NCBI GenBank assembly: GCA_030248295.1
Contig: JASANH010001333.1
Coordinates: 558,001-622,000 of the forward strand
Origin: Mesodorylaimus sp. YZB2_4
Lineage: Eukaryota > Nematoda > Enoplea > Dorylaimida > Dorylaimidae
DNA: 64,000 bases
Direction of reading: 5' to 3'
Part shown: positions 13,968 through 23,400 of the stretch, in pieces
Numbering within the stretch: position 1 is the stretch's first letter
Layout: every line of letters starts with the position of its first letter
Made by a program: the position numbers and the translations under genes
Notes under the pieces: model-generated
Told to the model about the DNA's origin: nothing
What the model saw: only the letters and a program-made list of their open reading frames with translations
The model's database searches: none

Positions 13968-14100
13968 GCTCTTACAAGCGAGCGGTCCAAGGTCTTCAAT
14001 AGCCTAGGCCTGGTAGAAAGGCTTGTCCTGCAGACTATCGATCACTCAGGCCACTGATTCCTCAACAACCCCCTCAGGCATGTTTGCCGCGTCTCCTAAG
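13968..14100 (+). repeat. Dispersed repeat, paired with 32519-32655
   Basis: The block 'tcttacaagcgagcggtcc' followed by 'cctggtagaaaggcttgtcc' and 'ctgattcct' is repeated at 32519-32655 in the same orientation with a few substitutions. It is about 130 bp long and non-coding. Confidence 0.7.
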
Positions 14101-14430
14101 GGTGCCTGCAACTGCTCTGTGCAATCATACACTAGCCTGGCTGCTGGTCAAATGCACCCGGCCCTGATCGTGAGATGCCGTTGCTGGCCAACAGTGCCAC
14201 TGTCGGTGGCGCAGTAAAGACTCGGTCAACACCAGAGGACCCATAACGAAGCACGGCACGACGATGTCTCAACAGTCCTAGATCGTACCACAGACAAACC
14301 AAGTACCTGCCCTGGAGTCAACTCCTGGACTCTTCCAGAATGAACCAAAGGAAACGACGACCGCAGAGGCCCTTCGAGAGTATGCTAATCGAAGTCCCTG
14401 GCTCGCCCCCACAGTCCTGCAAATGGAATG

Positions 14431-14640
14431 TGTAACCCCCCCCCCCCGCCTGGTAGGCCATGGCGAGTGGGAGAGAGTAATCGATACTCTCCCCTGGCTG
14501 GTAAACGTCAACCTCTTGGGTTGATGTGTCAGCCGTAGGTATAGTCGCAAGACTTGCCTGATCTAGTCGGAATTTTTGACCCGCTGACATAGGTCGGCCG
14601 CCTCCCTCCCTCCCTCCTACGCCTGCCAGGCTTGGTTACA
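14431..14640 (+). mobile_element. TGTAACC MITE, copy 1 of 3
   Basis: It begins TGTAACC and ends GGTTACA. The inner terminal parts 'gcctggtaggc' and 'cctacgcctgccagg' are also inverted. The interior ('atggcgagtgggagagagta', 'atcgatactctcccctggct') is shared with 23115-23311 and 29713-29893. All three copies are in the same orientation and about 180-210 bp long. This copy has an expanded C run near its left end. Confidence 0.8.
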
Positions 14641-14837
14641 GGTGGACAACACAAGGGGTGGCTCCCCACAACTTCAGAACACAGATGGAAAGGAATTGAG
14701 TGAAGACAAGCAAGGGAGAGCCCCGATCCCTCCCGGCGGCCTGCTCTTATACCGCCCTAGCTCCTCCCTGCCGAGCCGAGCCGAGCCACACCCGCAAGAA
14801 TTCCAGGCGCCCCCAAGCGGCAATGGTCACAAAACCG

Positions 14838-15010
14838 TATCCACTAGAATCCATAGGGTATACCCACAACACAAATCGACTCCTATTTTATCAGACAAAG
14901 CAGCAGCCCTAACATGAAAAAGCGTGAATCATGAATTGGTGCCATCAGAGCTGCTGCTTTGTCTCTAACATGTGTTGTGAGTATACAGTATGGATTCTAG
15001 TGGATACGAG
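14838..15010. repeat. Inverted repeat
   Basis: Left-arm sequence 'gtatccactagaatccat', 'gtatacccacaacac' and 'caaagcagcag' is mirrored as its complement at about 14948-15008. The arms are about 60-70 bp around a short loop. It is probably another foldback element. Confidence 0.6.
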
Positions 15011-15555
15011 AATGGAGCGAAGGCAGGGTTGCATGGATCCGAGTGGAATTCTTTACAATACGGAATCCATACTGCAAGTGGCCTGATGGTACGATTTCAT
15101 GACTCATGCTTTTTCATGTTAGCTTCGCGGAATTTTTAAAAATTGTTGGCATCTAATCATTCCTTCAAGTTGGCGAACAACCTATCCTCAGTATGTTTTC
15201 GATGCTTCCTCGAAGCAAGCAGTTTTTTTCCATTTGTTCTCCGTTTCAGCAGCGTAGTTTAGGGCTTTAAGCATTTTGCGAAACAATCGAGCGTCCACAG
15301 TTCGTCCATAAAAACCTAAAATCAAGAGTCTCAGAGTGAGATAACTGATTTTAGGTCGGATCACAGATCTCAATTTCGGATGTCTTATCTGCGCTGCTCC
15401 ATTTAAAACTTCTGATTATAACCTGTTTTCTCTGAGAATATACGCGCCCTTCACGTGCCGCGTGTACATTCTCAACAGAGATAGTGCAGATAAGTGATGC
15501 ATGTAAAAAAACTGTCTTAAATATTAGACTGGGAGACAGTTTCTGATCGTCTTTG
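15011..15555. other. Gene-free stretch
   Basis: I see no gene here. Short open frames lack motifs, and no element boundary is clear. Confidence 0.4.
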
Positions 15556-15660
15556 ATATACGATGATGATATATGTATATATGATATGCTATGTGTATGT
15601 GTATGTATATCTGTATATATGATGGCGACATATATATGACGATGATACTATATATGTGCT
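15556..15660. repeat. TA/TG microsatellite
   Basis: Imperfect 'tatatg', 'tgtatg' and 'gatgat' units run for about 100 bp. It is flanked by gene-free sequence. Confidence 0.75.
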
Positions 15661-16171
15661 GAATTTATTTCTGTGTTGTCTCCCACCCCCAAACGAGTAC
15701 TCATGCACAAATCGTCCTCACTTATCCCAGAAGATATGAAATATGCCTGAAATACTCCACGATTGTGTTGAATCATCATTCGATCTGGGCTCTACTTGTA
15801 ACGCAGCGACTTGCGGGCCGGACAAAGCCTGGGTCAGACCTTTGTGGGTGCTTCGCCTTCCATTTCTCCAGGGTCGGTAAGCGGGGAAACTAACTGACAC
15901 CACCAAATCAACGACGCGATGCAACGGACCACAAGCCAAGTGCAGCATCAAACCAACGAAATCGACCAAGATCAATGTCAATGGCGAGATCGATCCGACG
16001 ACGAGACGGTTGATCAGCATCAAATCAATTACGGGTCAAAGGCAGTTTAAAGCAACGGTGTGAACGTGAAAATATCAGCTAGGCAAGCTCGAAGGCGATG
16101 TGTCGATAGGACGATGGACAAAAACTAAAAAGCGGACGATGAAGCTGCCAGTATGGTGAAGTCATGACATG

Positions 16172-17757
16172 GGGGCCATCCATAAAGGTCGACCGCACAG
16201 AATCTCGATTTTTTGACCCCCCTCCCCCCCTCCCCTGGCCGCATACCGACCACTTATCGCGAACCCCCCTCAAAAATGGTCGACCACTTCAGCCAGACCC
16301 CCTCCCCCTTCAAAACGCGGTTTTTTGAAATGTTTCGTCTTATGCTTTCTTGAGCTCGACAAGATGCCATCTCCTTCGAAGACAAGACGTTCTTAATTAA
16401 TGGAGCGGATTTCTATTTTGTAAAAGCCTCCACAAACTTTTCCCCATATTTTTTAAAAGTTTTGCGGGTTATGCCGCGCCAGCTCAGTTCTCTACGGGAC
16501 TTACAATCATATTAGCTGGCAAGCAGTCATGATATGATAAGCGCGGCTGTGAGGGGTAGGTTGGGATCCCGATCCTGATCCTGACATTGAGGCATCGGGA
16601 TTCTGCTAATAATTATGACATGCATAAGCATGGCAGGCACACTCTGATCCATCATATCTGCCATGAAGCAGTAGCGATGAAGAGGCAACAGCAACATCGG
16701 CTCAAATCGATAATTATAGCAACACTAATTTTACTTAGCCTAGGCACCGTGCTGGACGAGTATCGAAACTGCGAATGTACCGTATTTCCTCGAAATCCTC
16801 CCCCTCTGGTTATTCTCCCCTGTCTAGACCCCGATTGAACTTTATTCTCCCCCTCTCTCGTAATTCTTCCCCGTCTGTAACCCATTTAAAAAAATTTCTC
16901 CCGCGGGGAGAATTTCGAGGAAATACGGTACTCATCAATTTCGGCTTATTTATAATGACTGAAACTCGGCCTGATAAAAAGCCTGGATGACTAAAGTGTG
17001 CTTTGGTCTGGAAAATAGACTCATCTCCTTCGTGCGTGCAAACTGTTCGACCTTAAACAAAAAATCCCGATCCCGATCGGGCTTGCCCTGATCTCGATCC
17101 TGGAAAAAGGTGATCCCGACCTATTCCTAGAGGTGACCAGCTCTCATGGCAGGTTCCTGTGTCTTCACTGGGAGCACCTCAACACGAGGGCATACTGGGT
17201 GAGAAGGGGCTCGGGCTTATCGTTAGCTTAGGGACCATCTCGACTGGTGTTTGAGGACAGTTTCCCAATTCTCTGCTCCTTGGGTGGGCGTCCGCCGTTT
17301 GACAGTAACGTGGTGTCGCCCGGAGCCAGGTGTCCAAAGCCAACGACAAGCTGCTAAACTGCCGTCCTCCGTCGGAATAGAACCTCGGCCTCCCAGTCAG
17401 GGTTGCCGGCCAGCAAGGCGTATCAACGCCTAAATCAGCTTAGCCATCGCCTCCCAATTTTTCCCTTCCAGGTCAGATGCCATTCCAGTTGGGAATAAGA
17501 GTCCTGATGAAGCCGAAATTGCATTATCGAGAATGAAAGACCAAGGAGAAGAGAAGACAAAAAGTTTTGAGGGTTTGAACGCGCACTACTGGTGAAAATA
17601 AAAGGTGTTTTTTTGTCATCAGAAGTCTAAAAATTTGCTGCGGTCGACCATTGGCCGCTACCCCTCCCCCTCACCCGACCGCAGCTGACCACATTTTGCC
17701 AACCCCCTTTCCCCCCCCCCCCCCCCCCAGCTACGGTCGACCTGTATGGATGGCCCC
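16172..17757. mobile_element. DNA transposon remnant with GGGGCCATCCATA termini
   Basis: The left end 'ggggccatccataaaggtcg' is inverted at the right end, where 'gacctgtatggatggcccc' closes the element. It is about 1.59 kb long. Further 'ggtcgacca' blocks lie just inside both ends (about 16277 and 17642). The interior has no transposase that I can read. It hosts a nested MITE (16776-16930) and a copy of the dispersed repeat seen at 400-690 (17130-17430). A long C run (about 17708-17728) lies near the right end. Confidence 0.65.
16776..16930. mobile_element. Short MITE with TACCGTATTTCCTCGAAAT ends
   Basis: A terminal inverted repeat of about 20 bp starts 'taccgtatttcctcgaaat' and ends with its complement 'tttcgaggaaatacggta'. 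The interior is about 110 bp, pyrimidine-rich, with repeated 'attctccccc' blocks. It is nested inside the 16172-17757 element and non-coding. Confidence 0.7.
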
Positions 17758-18567
17758 ATGGTGCTGTGCTGGAGACGTTTCAGTGAAGCTATGCTAAGGT
17801 CAGGGATCATCAAAAACTGGATCAGTCGATTCTGAAGTGTGCAGTGATGAAGTTTTCTGGTATGAACAAGATGAAGCTGGAAAGTAACAAAGTGAAAACG
17901 AAAAAATGGGAGCTGATTTTTCGGATTTTTTCTCGCTTTCGACTCCTACTTGCCGCTTCACTATTTAACATTACTCAGGATCGGGTGAGTCAGCTCGTCA
18001 GCAAAGTTTGTTGTTTCATCGAGATGTATTCGACGTGTACTCGAAGTCTGGCCTCGATAGCAGCAGGTTGTAATGATTCTAAATCGATCGCCCTCCAACC
18101 ACGACCCATGTTCAACACGCGTAGCAGATGACGATTTCGGTTTCTCAAACCTCTGCGAGTACGTTGAGCTTTAAATTTAGAACTTTGCAGGCTCGAGGCA
18201 AAGTCCGAGGTCTGGAACAGGAGCGTGCAAAGTTCCATAGTCGATGAGTCATAGGGATTTTGGGTCGGCGAGTAAGCAACAGCTGCTCGTCTGCTCTGAA
18301 GATTCCACGACTTCTGCTCTTATGTTCAATGTGGAAAAGAAATTTGACGTCATCAACGCCTGACGCGTTTAGATTCTTTCAAAATCCTGAGGACTATGGT
18401 TTATGAACTCGGGGATTTAGTCGAGACCGCTGCTTGGAAAGCGACTAGTTTAAAAATTCTTGCCTACGAATTCGAAACCGATTGCCTGGTTGGTTTCAAA
18501 GTAGAATTTAAAAGATAATTTTTGGAAACAATTTTCTCTTTTAAATTCCTAAGAATAAAATTTAAAA
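17758..18567. other. Upstream region of the fungal-type gene
   Basis: No confident gene. A minus-strand frame with an ATG at 18238 (82 residues, Arg-rich, ending at 17990) could be an exon. It has no recognisable motif and no clear splice partner, so I do not annotate it. The last 100 bp before 18568 are A/T-rich and run straight into the start codon of the next gene. Confidence 0.4.
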
Positions 18568-19890
18568 ATGGTGGATCCTGACATGGCAATTTTGTGGTTG
18601 TTCGATAATTTAAGAGTGGAACCATTCGGAGCCTTGCCAATGGCCAATTTGACATCGAAAGGTGGACCGACAGTGATCAAAAATTATGAACAAGTTGGAT
18701 CGTATAATTGGGTTTTGCAAGAAGCCAAGGAGGACGTAGAAAATGGGAATTCCACTGGCGAACAACCCACCGTCAAGCCGACCATGATCGTCCCTGGCGC
18801 GCCGAGGGAGCTCGTATTTTGGAAAGGGGGTCGTCTGAAAATGGACGAAGGATACTTGCTCTACGATGTCAACCATCTGAAAATACCACACGCACCGATG
18901 GATCCCATTTTCCTGGCCATCAAACATCTGAATGAAAAAGAAGGGAAACCAGAAATGGATTTCCAACAATTCGATTTTATTACCGATGCCATCAATTTAC
19001 AAAAAATTTTCGCCTTTGCTAAAGCGGTTAGCGAAGAAGAAGGTGGTGGCGGTGGAATGTTTCGTATCGATCTAGAACGAATTGGTCGAACCATTTTGGC
19101 AACTCGCGTCGAAGCCTGCGATGTTGTTCCAATCGATTTCGAAACGTTCGATCGTTCGTTCCGTCATCAATGTACGAATGGGGCTACGAGATTCACAGCT
19201 GGACCCTATCAACAATTGGCCACATATCAATTTGGTCAATTGAAATTTTTGGTCCGATTCGAAGCCGATTGTGCCGATTATACGAAATTACCAGGCAACG
19301 CTGGCTCACCGCATTCCGGATATCCGGAACCGGGACCGGACGTGACCGAACAGCGGGCACCGTTCGCACTCAACCAAGACGTCCTGCTTGCCGATTATGG
19401 GAAAAGGCAGCGGCACACTTTGCTGACCACGACCACGTACCCGCACAATCGTGGCTTCCCATTCTTCACCTACGCCCAACTGTTCTTCACGGGCCTGGAT
19501 CAGTTGTTGGTCGGCTGGTGGAAGGGGGCTGACGATTTCGGCCGACCCGCCCAATACGCCCTAGCCGATATAAATAAAATGATCAAACCACCTCCCTATG
19601 TGCAATTATCGAAAACATACGATTGTTTAGTCAAGGTCATGAATTTGTTACGAAAGAATCGAGAAGGATTGAGAATATCATTGTTGTGGAAAGGGAATGA
19701 ATTCATCGAGATTTATGAGAAGGCCCCTTACGTGCCGGGGGCCGTCTCCGATTCTGTGCGCGAGTATTTAAAATCGCAAGTAAAAGAGCAAGTGCCCGGC
19801 GATTTACCTCGCACTGGCAACGAGGAAGAAGAGGAAAACGGAGAGGCCGCAGCCCCAGCTCCAGCTCCAGCTGCGACAAAGTCCAAGTGA
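18568..19890 (+). CDS. Intronless protein of a family best known from fungi
   Basis: A 440-residue protein with no intron, starting at an ATG in an AT-rich leader (aaaATG) and followed by a polyadenylation signal AATAAA at 20102. I recognise a conserved pattern from fungal hypothetical proteins, often unreliably labelled geranylgeranyl pyrophosphate synthetase. The elements are GSYNW (44-48), IVPGAP (74-79), a D-x-N core followed by P-x-x-P-M-D-P (98-113), FITD and INLQK (137-146), and YQFGQLKFLVRFEAD (220-234). No prenyl-synthase DDxxD motif is present, so that label is not supported. The C-terminus is acidic and then Ala/Pro-rich, and looks disordered. There is no signal peptide or membrane segment, so it is probably cytosolic or nuclear. 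Biochemical function is unknown. Horizontal transfer from a fungus is possible but untested. Confidence 0.75.
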   Translation: MVDPDMAILWLFDNLRVEPFGALPMANLTSKGGPTVIKNYEQVGSYNWVLQEAKEDVENGNSTGEQPTVKPTMIVPGAPRELVFWKGGRLKMDEGYLLYDVNHLKIPHAPMDPIFLAIKHLNEKEGKPEMDFQQFDFITDAINLQKIFAFAKAVSEEEGGGGGMFRIDLERIGRTILATRVEACDVVPIDFETFDRSFRHQCTNGATRFTAGPYQQLATYQFGQLKFLVRFEADCADYTKLPGNAGSPHSGYPEPGPDVTEQRAPFALNQDVLLADYGKRQRHTLLTTTTYPHNRGFPFFTYAQLFFTGLDQLLVGWWKGADDFGRPAQYALADINKMIKPPPYVQLSKTYDCLVKVMNLLRKNREGLRISLLWKGNEFIEIYEKAPYVPGAVSDSVREYLKSQVKEQVPGDLPRTGNEEEEENGEAAAPAPAPAATKSK

Positions 19891-20067
19891 TTTATGCAGT
19901 GAATAGCATGCTTGGGGAGGGAATACATGTGTTTTCGATCAGTCGTCGATCGGTTTGGATTTATGTATTTATTTTCGTTATTCTTACGGTAGAACAGGTG
20001 ATATCGGTGAATCTGGTGTTTGGTCGCAACATGAATAAGAACTTGAGTGATTTGCTAAACTCTCTAT

Positions 20068-20440
20068 GAGCAAACATTGCCTGACAATTTCTATTGGGAG
20101 AAATAAATGACGTGCCTCCGATAAAATTCTGCTATTGATACCCTTTAAATGACGTAGTCACATTTCAAAATGTTATACGCAGCTAGCATGTTGTCTGCTA
20201 GACGCGGGAAACCTGCATTGCACCTGTCGGATATTCAGGAGACTGTGTACACTAGGAGCGGAAAAGGCTTAGTCTTTTGCAACTTTCACATGAGCAAACA
20301 TTGCCTGAAAATGTGTGCTTCTGAAAATTTGTTTGATTGGCCCCTTTAAAATGGCGTAGTTATATTTGAAAATGTTATACGCAGTACAAGTTGTCTGCTA
20401 GACGCGGGAAGCCTGCATTGCGCCCGTCGGCTGAGGAGGA
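20068..20440 (+). promoter_or_regulatory. Tandem-duplicated promoter-like segment before Rab escort gene
   Basis: Two copies lie head to tail. The first (from 20068) and second (from 20292) share 'gagcaaacattgcctga', 'ccctttaaa', 'aaaatgttatacgcag', 'ttgtctgctagacgcgggaa' and 'cctgcattgc'. The second copy ends about 60 bp before the Rab escort start codon, so it probably holds the transcription start. The first copy overlaps the 3' end of the preceding gene's transcript. Confidence 0.6.
20391..20411 (+). promoter_or_regulatory. TTGTCTGCTAG motif, Rab escort gene
   Basis: The motif 'ttgtctgctagacgcgggaa' lies 105 bp upstream of the Rab escort ATG, with an identical copy at 20191. The 11-base core recurs at 33091 (143 bp upstream of TAF7), and its last ten bases recur inverted at 42419-42428 (about 100 bp upstream of the zinc-finger gene). 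The role is inferred from position only. Confidence 0.45.
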
Positions 20441-20495
20441 GCCAAAAAAGGCTTGGTCATTTGCTGATTTGCTTGCATATCAGTTTGTGGAAATT

Positions 20496-23400
20496 ATGTC
20501 TCGACCAGACGAAACATTACCCGTCGATGTGGATGTAGTTGTTTTGGGAACAGGTATTCAGCTTTTTTGGTTCTTTCATTACGAAGACTATGTACAATAA
20601 AATCATTTTTCGCAATCGCAGGTCTTCCTGAATCGATTTTGGCCGCGGCATGCGCTCGTGTCGGATTCACGGTCTTGCATTTGGATAGGTAAGATCTGAG
20701 TTTGCTGATGTAATAAACGAAAAATACTCAAGTTTTCACGGAGATTCAAAATGATGAGTAATTTTTTTGCTCTCTAATTCAAACCCTTGTTCCCTTGTTC
20801 CCAATTCAAACCCTTATTCCCATCAACGAGCTACGTATTTAAGGAACGAATTCTACGGCGGTTCGTGGGCCTCATTTAATCTGGATGGAATCCAAAAATG
20901 GGCGGAAGAACAATCGAATCAAGTCGAAATTCAATCGGAAATTTCGTCGCAATCGATACCAGAAATACAACTTCAGGACGGGGAGCGTTTGGTATTTGCC
21001 GATTCGAGATTATCCATCGCAGACCCCGGCGTTCATTATTCGAACATTGACGTCAGTTGGCACATTCCGTAAGTTCGTCACAATTGTTCTTGATTCTTTG
21101 TGTCACATTTTTTTAAAACTTTTAGGAAAAATGACCCAGAACCAGTAATAGAACAAGTCGACGAAGAAATTCCGCTGTCTCCAAGTTCTGCCAGTGCGGA
21201 GAAGAATGCAGTCGAAGAACTGGCGGAAACGAAAACAGAGTCGCAAGAAATGATTGAGAAAAAGATCGAAAATGAGCCTTTATTAGAAATGGCCTCGTTA
21301 AAAGTTGAGCCGAAGAAATTCGATAAAATTTGGACTCAGGATCGAATCGTGAATGAATGGCGTCGATTCAGTTTGGATCTTGCACCAAAAGTAAGTCGGG
21401 TTTCTTGTCATAGAAAAACGTTCTAGTGTTTTTTCAAGATTCTACTCGGGCGTGGTTCAATGGTCGATTTATTATCGCAGTCAAATGTTGGTAGATACGC
21501 GGAATTTCGCAGTGTAAATCGTTTATTGACATTCTACGAAGGCGAGCTCAAAGTGGTGAGTGAATGCCTTGGTTTCGAAATGAATTTTTCAGTTCCAGTG
21601 GGCCGTAGCCGAATTTTTTAGAAAATGTCATGAAACTGCCAAAAACACTAAATTTACAGCAAAAAATCGCATCAAATAAAAATTTTGAATTCGCGCGCAT
21701 TTCTAATTGCCTCAGCAGGTTCTAGCTGCTTAACTGGTACTGGCCATTTAACAGGCCTTGTAGAACATAAATTTTGAATTTCCCGCTGCAAGTCCCTTAT
21801 GATACATAGTTTTGCGCAGACGAGTAGTCCCAAGCTTGATAGCACAAATTGAATGCTTTTTTCTTGCACAAGCAACGACGGGCACCTCTTTAAAAGAAAA
21901 CGATGAATCTAGGGCAAAAAACCAACTTCTCACAATGCAGCTCGAGCACAGGCTTGCAAAAGGGACTTTCCATCCATGTGAAATTTTATAGGCAATTCAT
22001 AGCGGGAAATTCAAATTTGTGAAGCTGTCAAGGGCTCTTTTGCCAGAATCCTGGTTTTGTTAAAATTTTTGGAAATACACGTTTGTTAGCAAGTATTACT
22101 GTTCCTGCCTTTTTGTCATAAGCGACTTGAACCTACTTGGCGATGAGAAATCCGCGCAAAATCAAAATTTAACTTGTCGATGCATTTTTAGGAGGACCCG
22201 CTGAAATTATGTTTTCTTGTCAAGTTAGTGGCTTTAGGTGCAGTTAATGGCATTTTCTAAAATGTGTGGCCACATTGGCCCTTTAGCCAGTCGAGTTTCC
22301 CATCTTTTCCAGATCCCCTGTTCTCGAAGCGAAGTGTTCCAATCGACCGACATAACCATGATTGAGAAAAGAATGTTGATGAAATTCTTGACATTCTGTC
22401 TGAATTATGACAGCGAATCTGAACGGCCTAAATGGCAAGGTAATTTGGTGTCCTTGATTTGGAGCATTATGAAGGTTTAGAAAATATGTTTTTTTAGATT
22501 TCGCAGAAACACCATTTCTTGACTATTTGTCATCCCATAGTCAACAATTGACGGACAAACTGCGTCATTACGTGTTGCACGCACTGGCCATGGTGTCGCC
22601 AAACACAAAGACGATTGATGTAAGAGCAGGTTTGGGATTGTGAGACGTCCCCCCACTGTGACGGTCCCCCACCATTGGTGGTGAAAGGCTGGGGACTGCG
22701 TCACTATGTGTTGCACGCACTGGTCGTGGTGTCTCCAAACACAGACGATTGATGTAAGAGCAGTTTGGGGATTGTGAGACGTCCCCCCCCCGGGAAGGTT
22801 CCCTTACCATTGGTGGTGAAAGGTTGGGGATCGTCACGGGACCTTTTTTTGAGCAAGTTTTTATCTGAGCACTGAAAATTTAATTTTAGGCTTTGAAATC
22901 GATTAACGAATTTTTAATGTCGACTGGTCGATATGGGAATTCTCCATTTCTTTGGACTCTTTATGGCAGTGGTGAATTGCCGCAATGTTTTTGTCGTCTG
23001 TGCGCCGTTTTCGGTGGTGTCTATTGCTTGAGGCGGACAGTGGACGCTTGGATTGTGGACTCTGATGGGTATGTGGCCAGGCACACATTGTTTGCAGGGT
23101 TTATACCAGGGTGGTGTAACCCGCATGCCCGGTAGGCCATGGCGAGTGAGAGCGAGTAATCGATACTCTCCCCTGGCTGGCAGACGTCAACCCCTCGGGT
23201 TGATGTTTCGGCCGTAGGTATACTCGCAAGACTTGCCTGCTCCAGTCGGAGTTTTTGCCCCGCCGACTTCGGTCGGCCGGCTCCTTCCTACGCCTACCAG
23301 GGCTGGTTACAGTGGTGAACCTGGAAAAGTCAGGGAATCTGAGAAGTGTCTGGAATGCCTGGGAATTTCGAAGCCGAAATCAGGGAGAGCTGAGAGATTA

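Noticed and set aside
15556..15660. A centromeric or telomeric repeat
   Set aside because: It is only about 100 bp of imperfect TA/TG units with no higher-order structure; an ordinary microsatellite.
17990..18238. An 82-residue Arg-rich minus-strand frame with an ATG, head to head with the fungal-type gene
   Set aside because: No motif, no clear donor or polyadenylation signal; too little to call a gene, though it might be an exon.
18568..19890. Annotation of the fungal-type gene as geranylgeranyl pyrophosphate synthetase
   Set aside because: Neither DDxxD-type Asp-rich motif of prenyl synthases is present; the label in databases appears unreliable.
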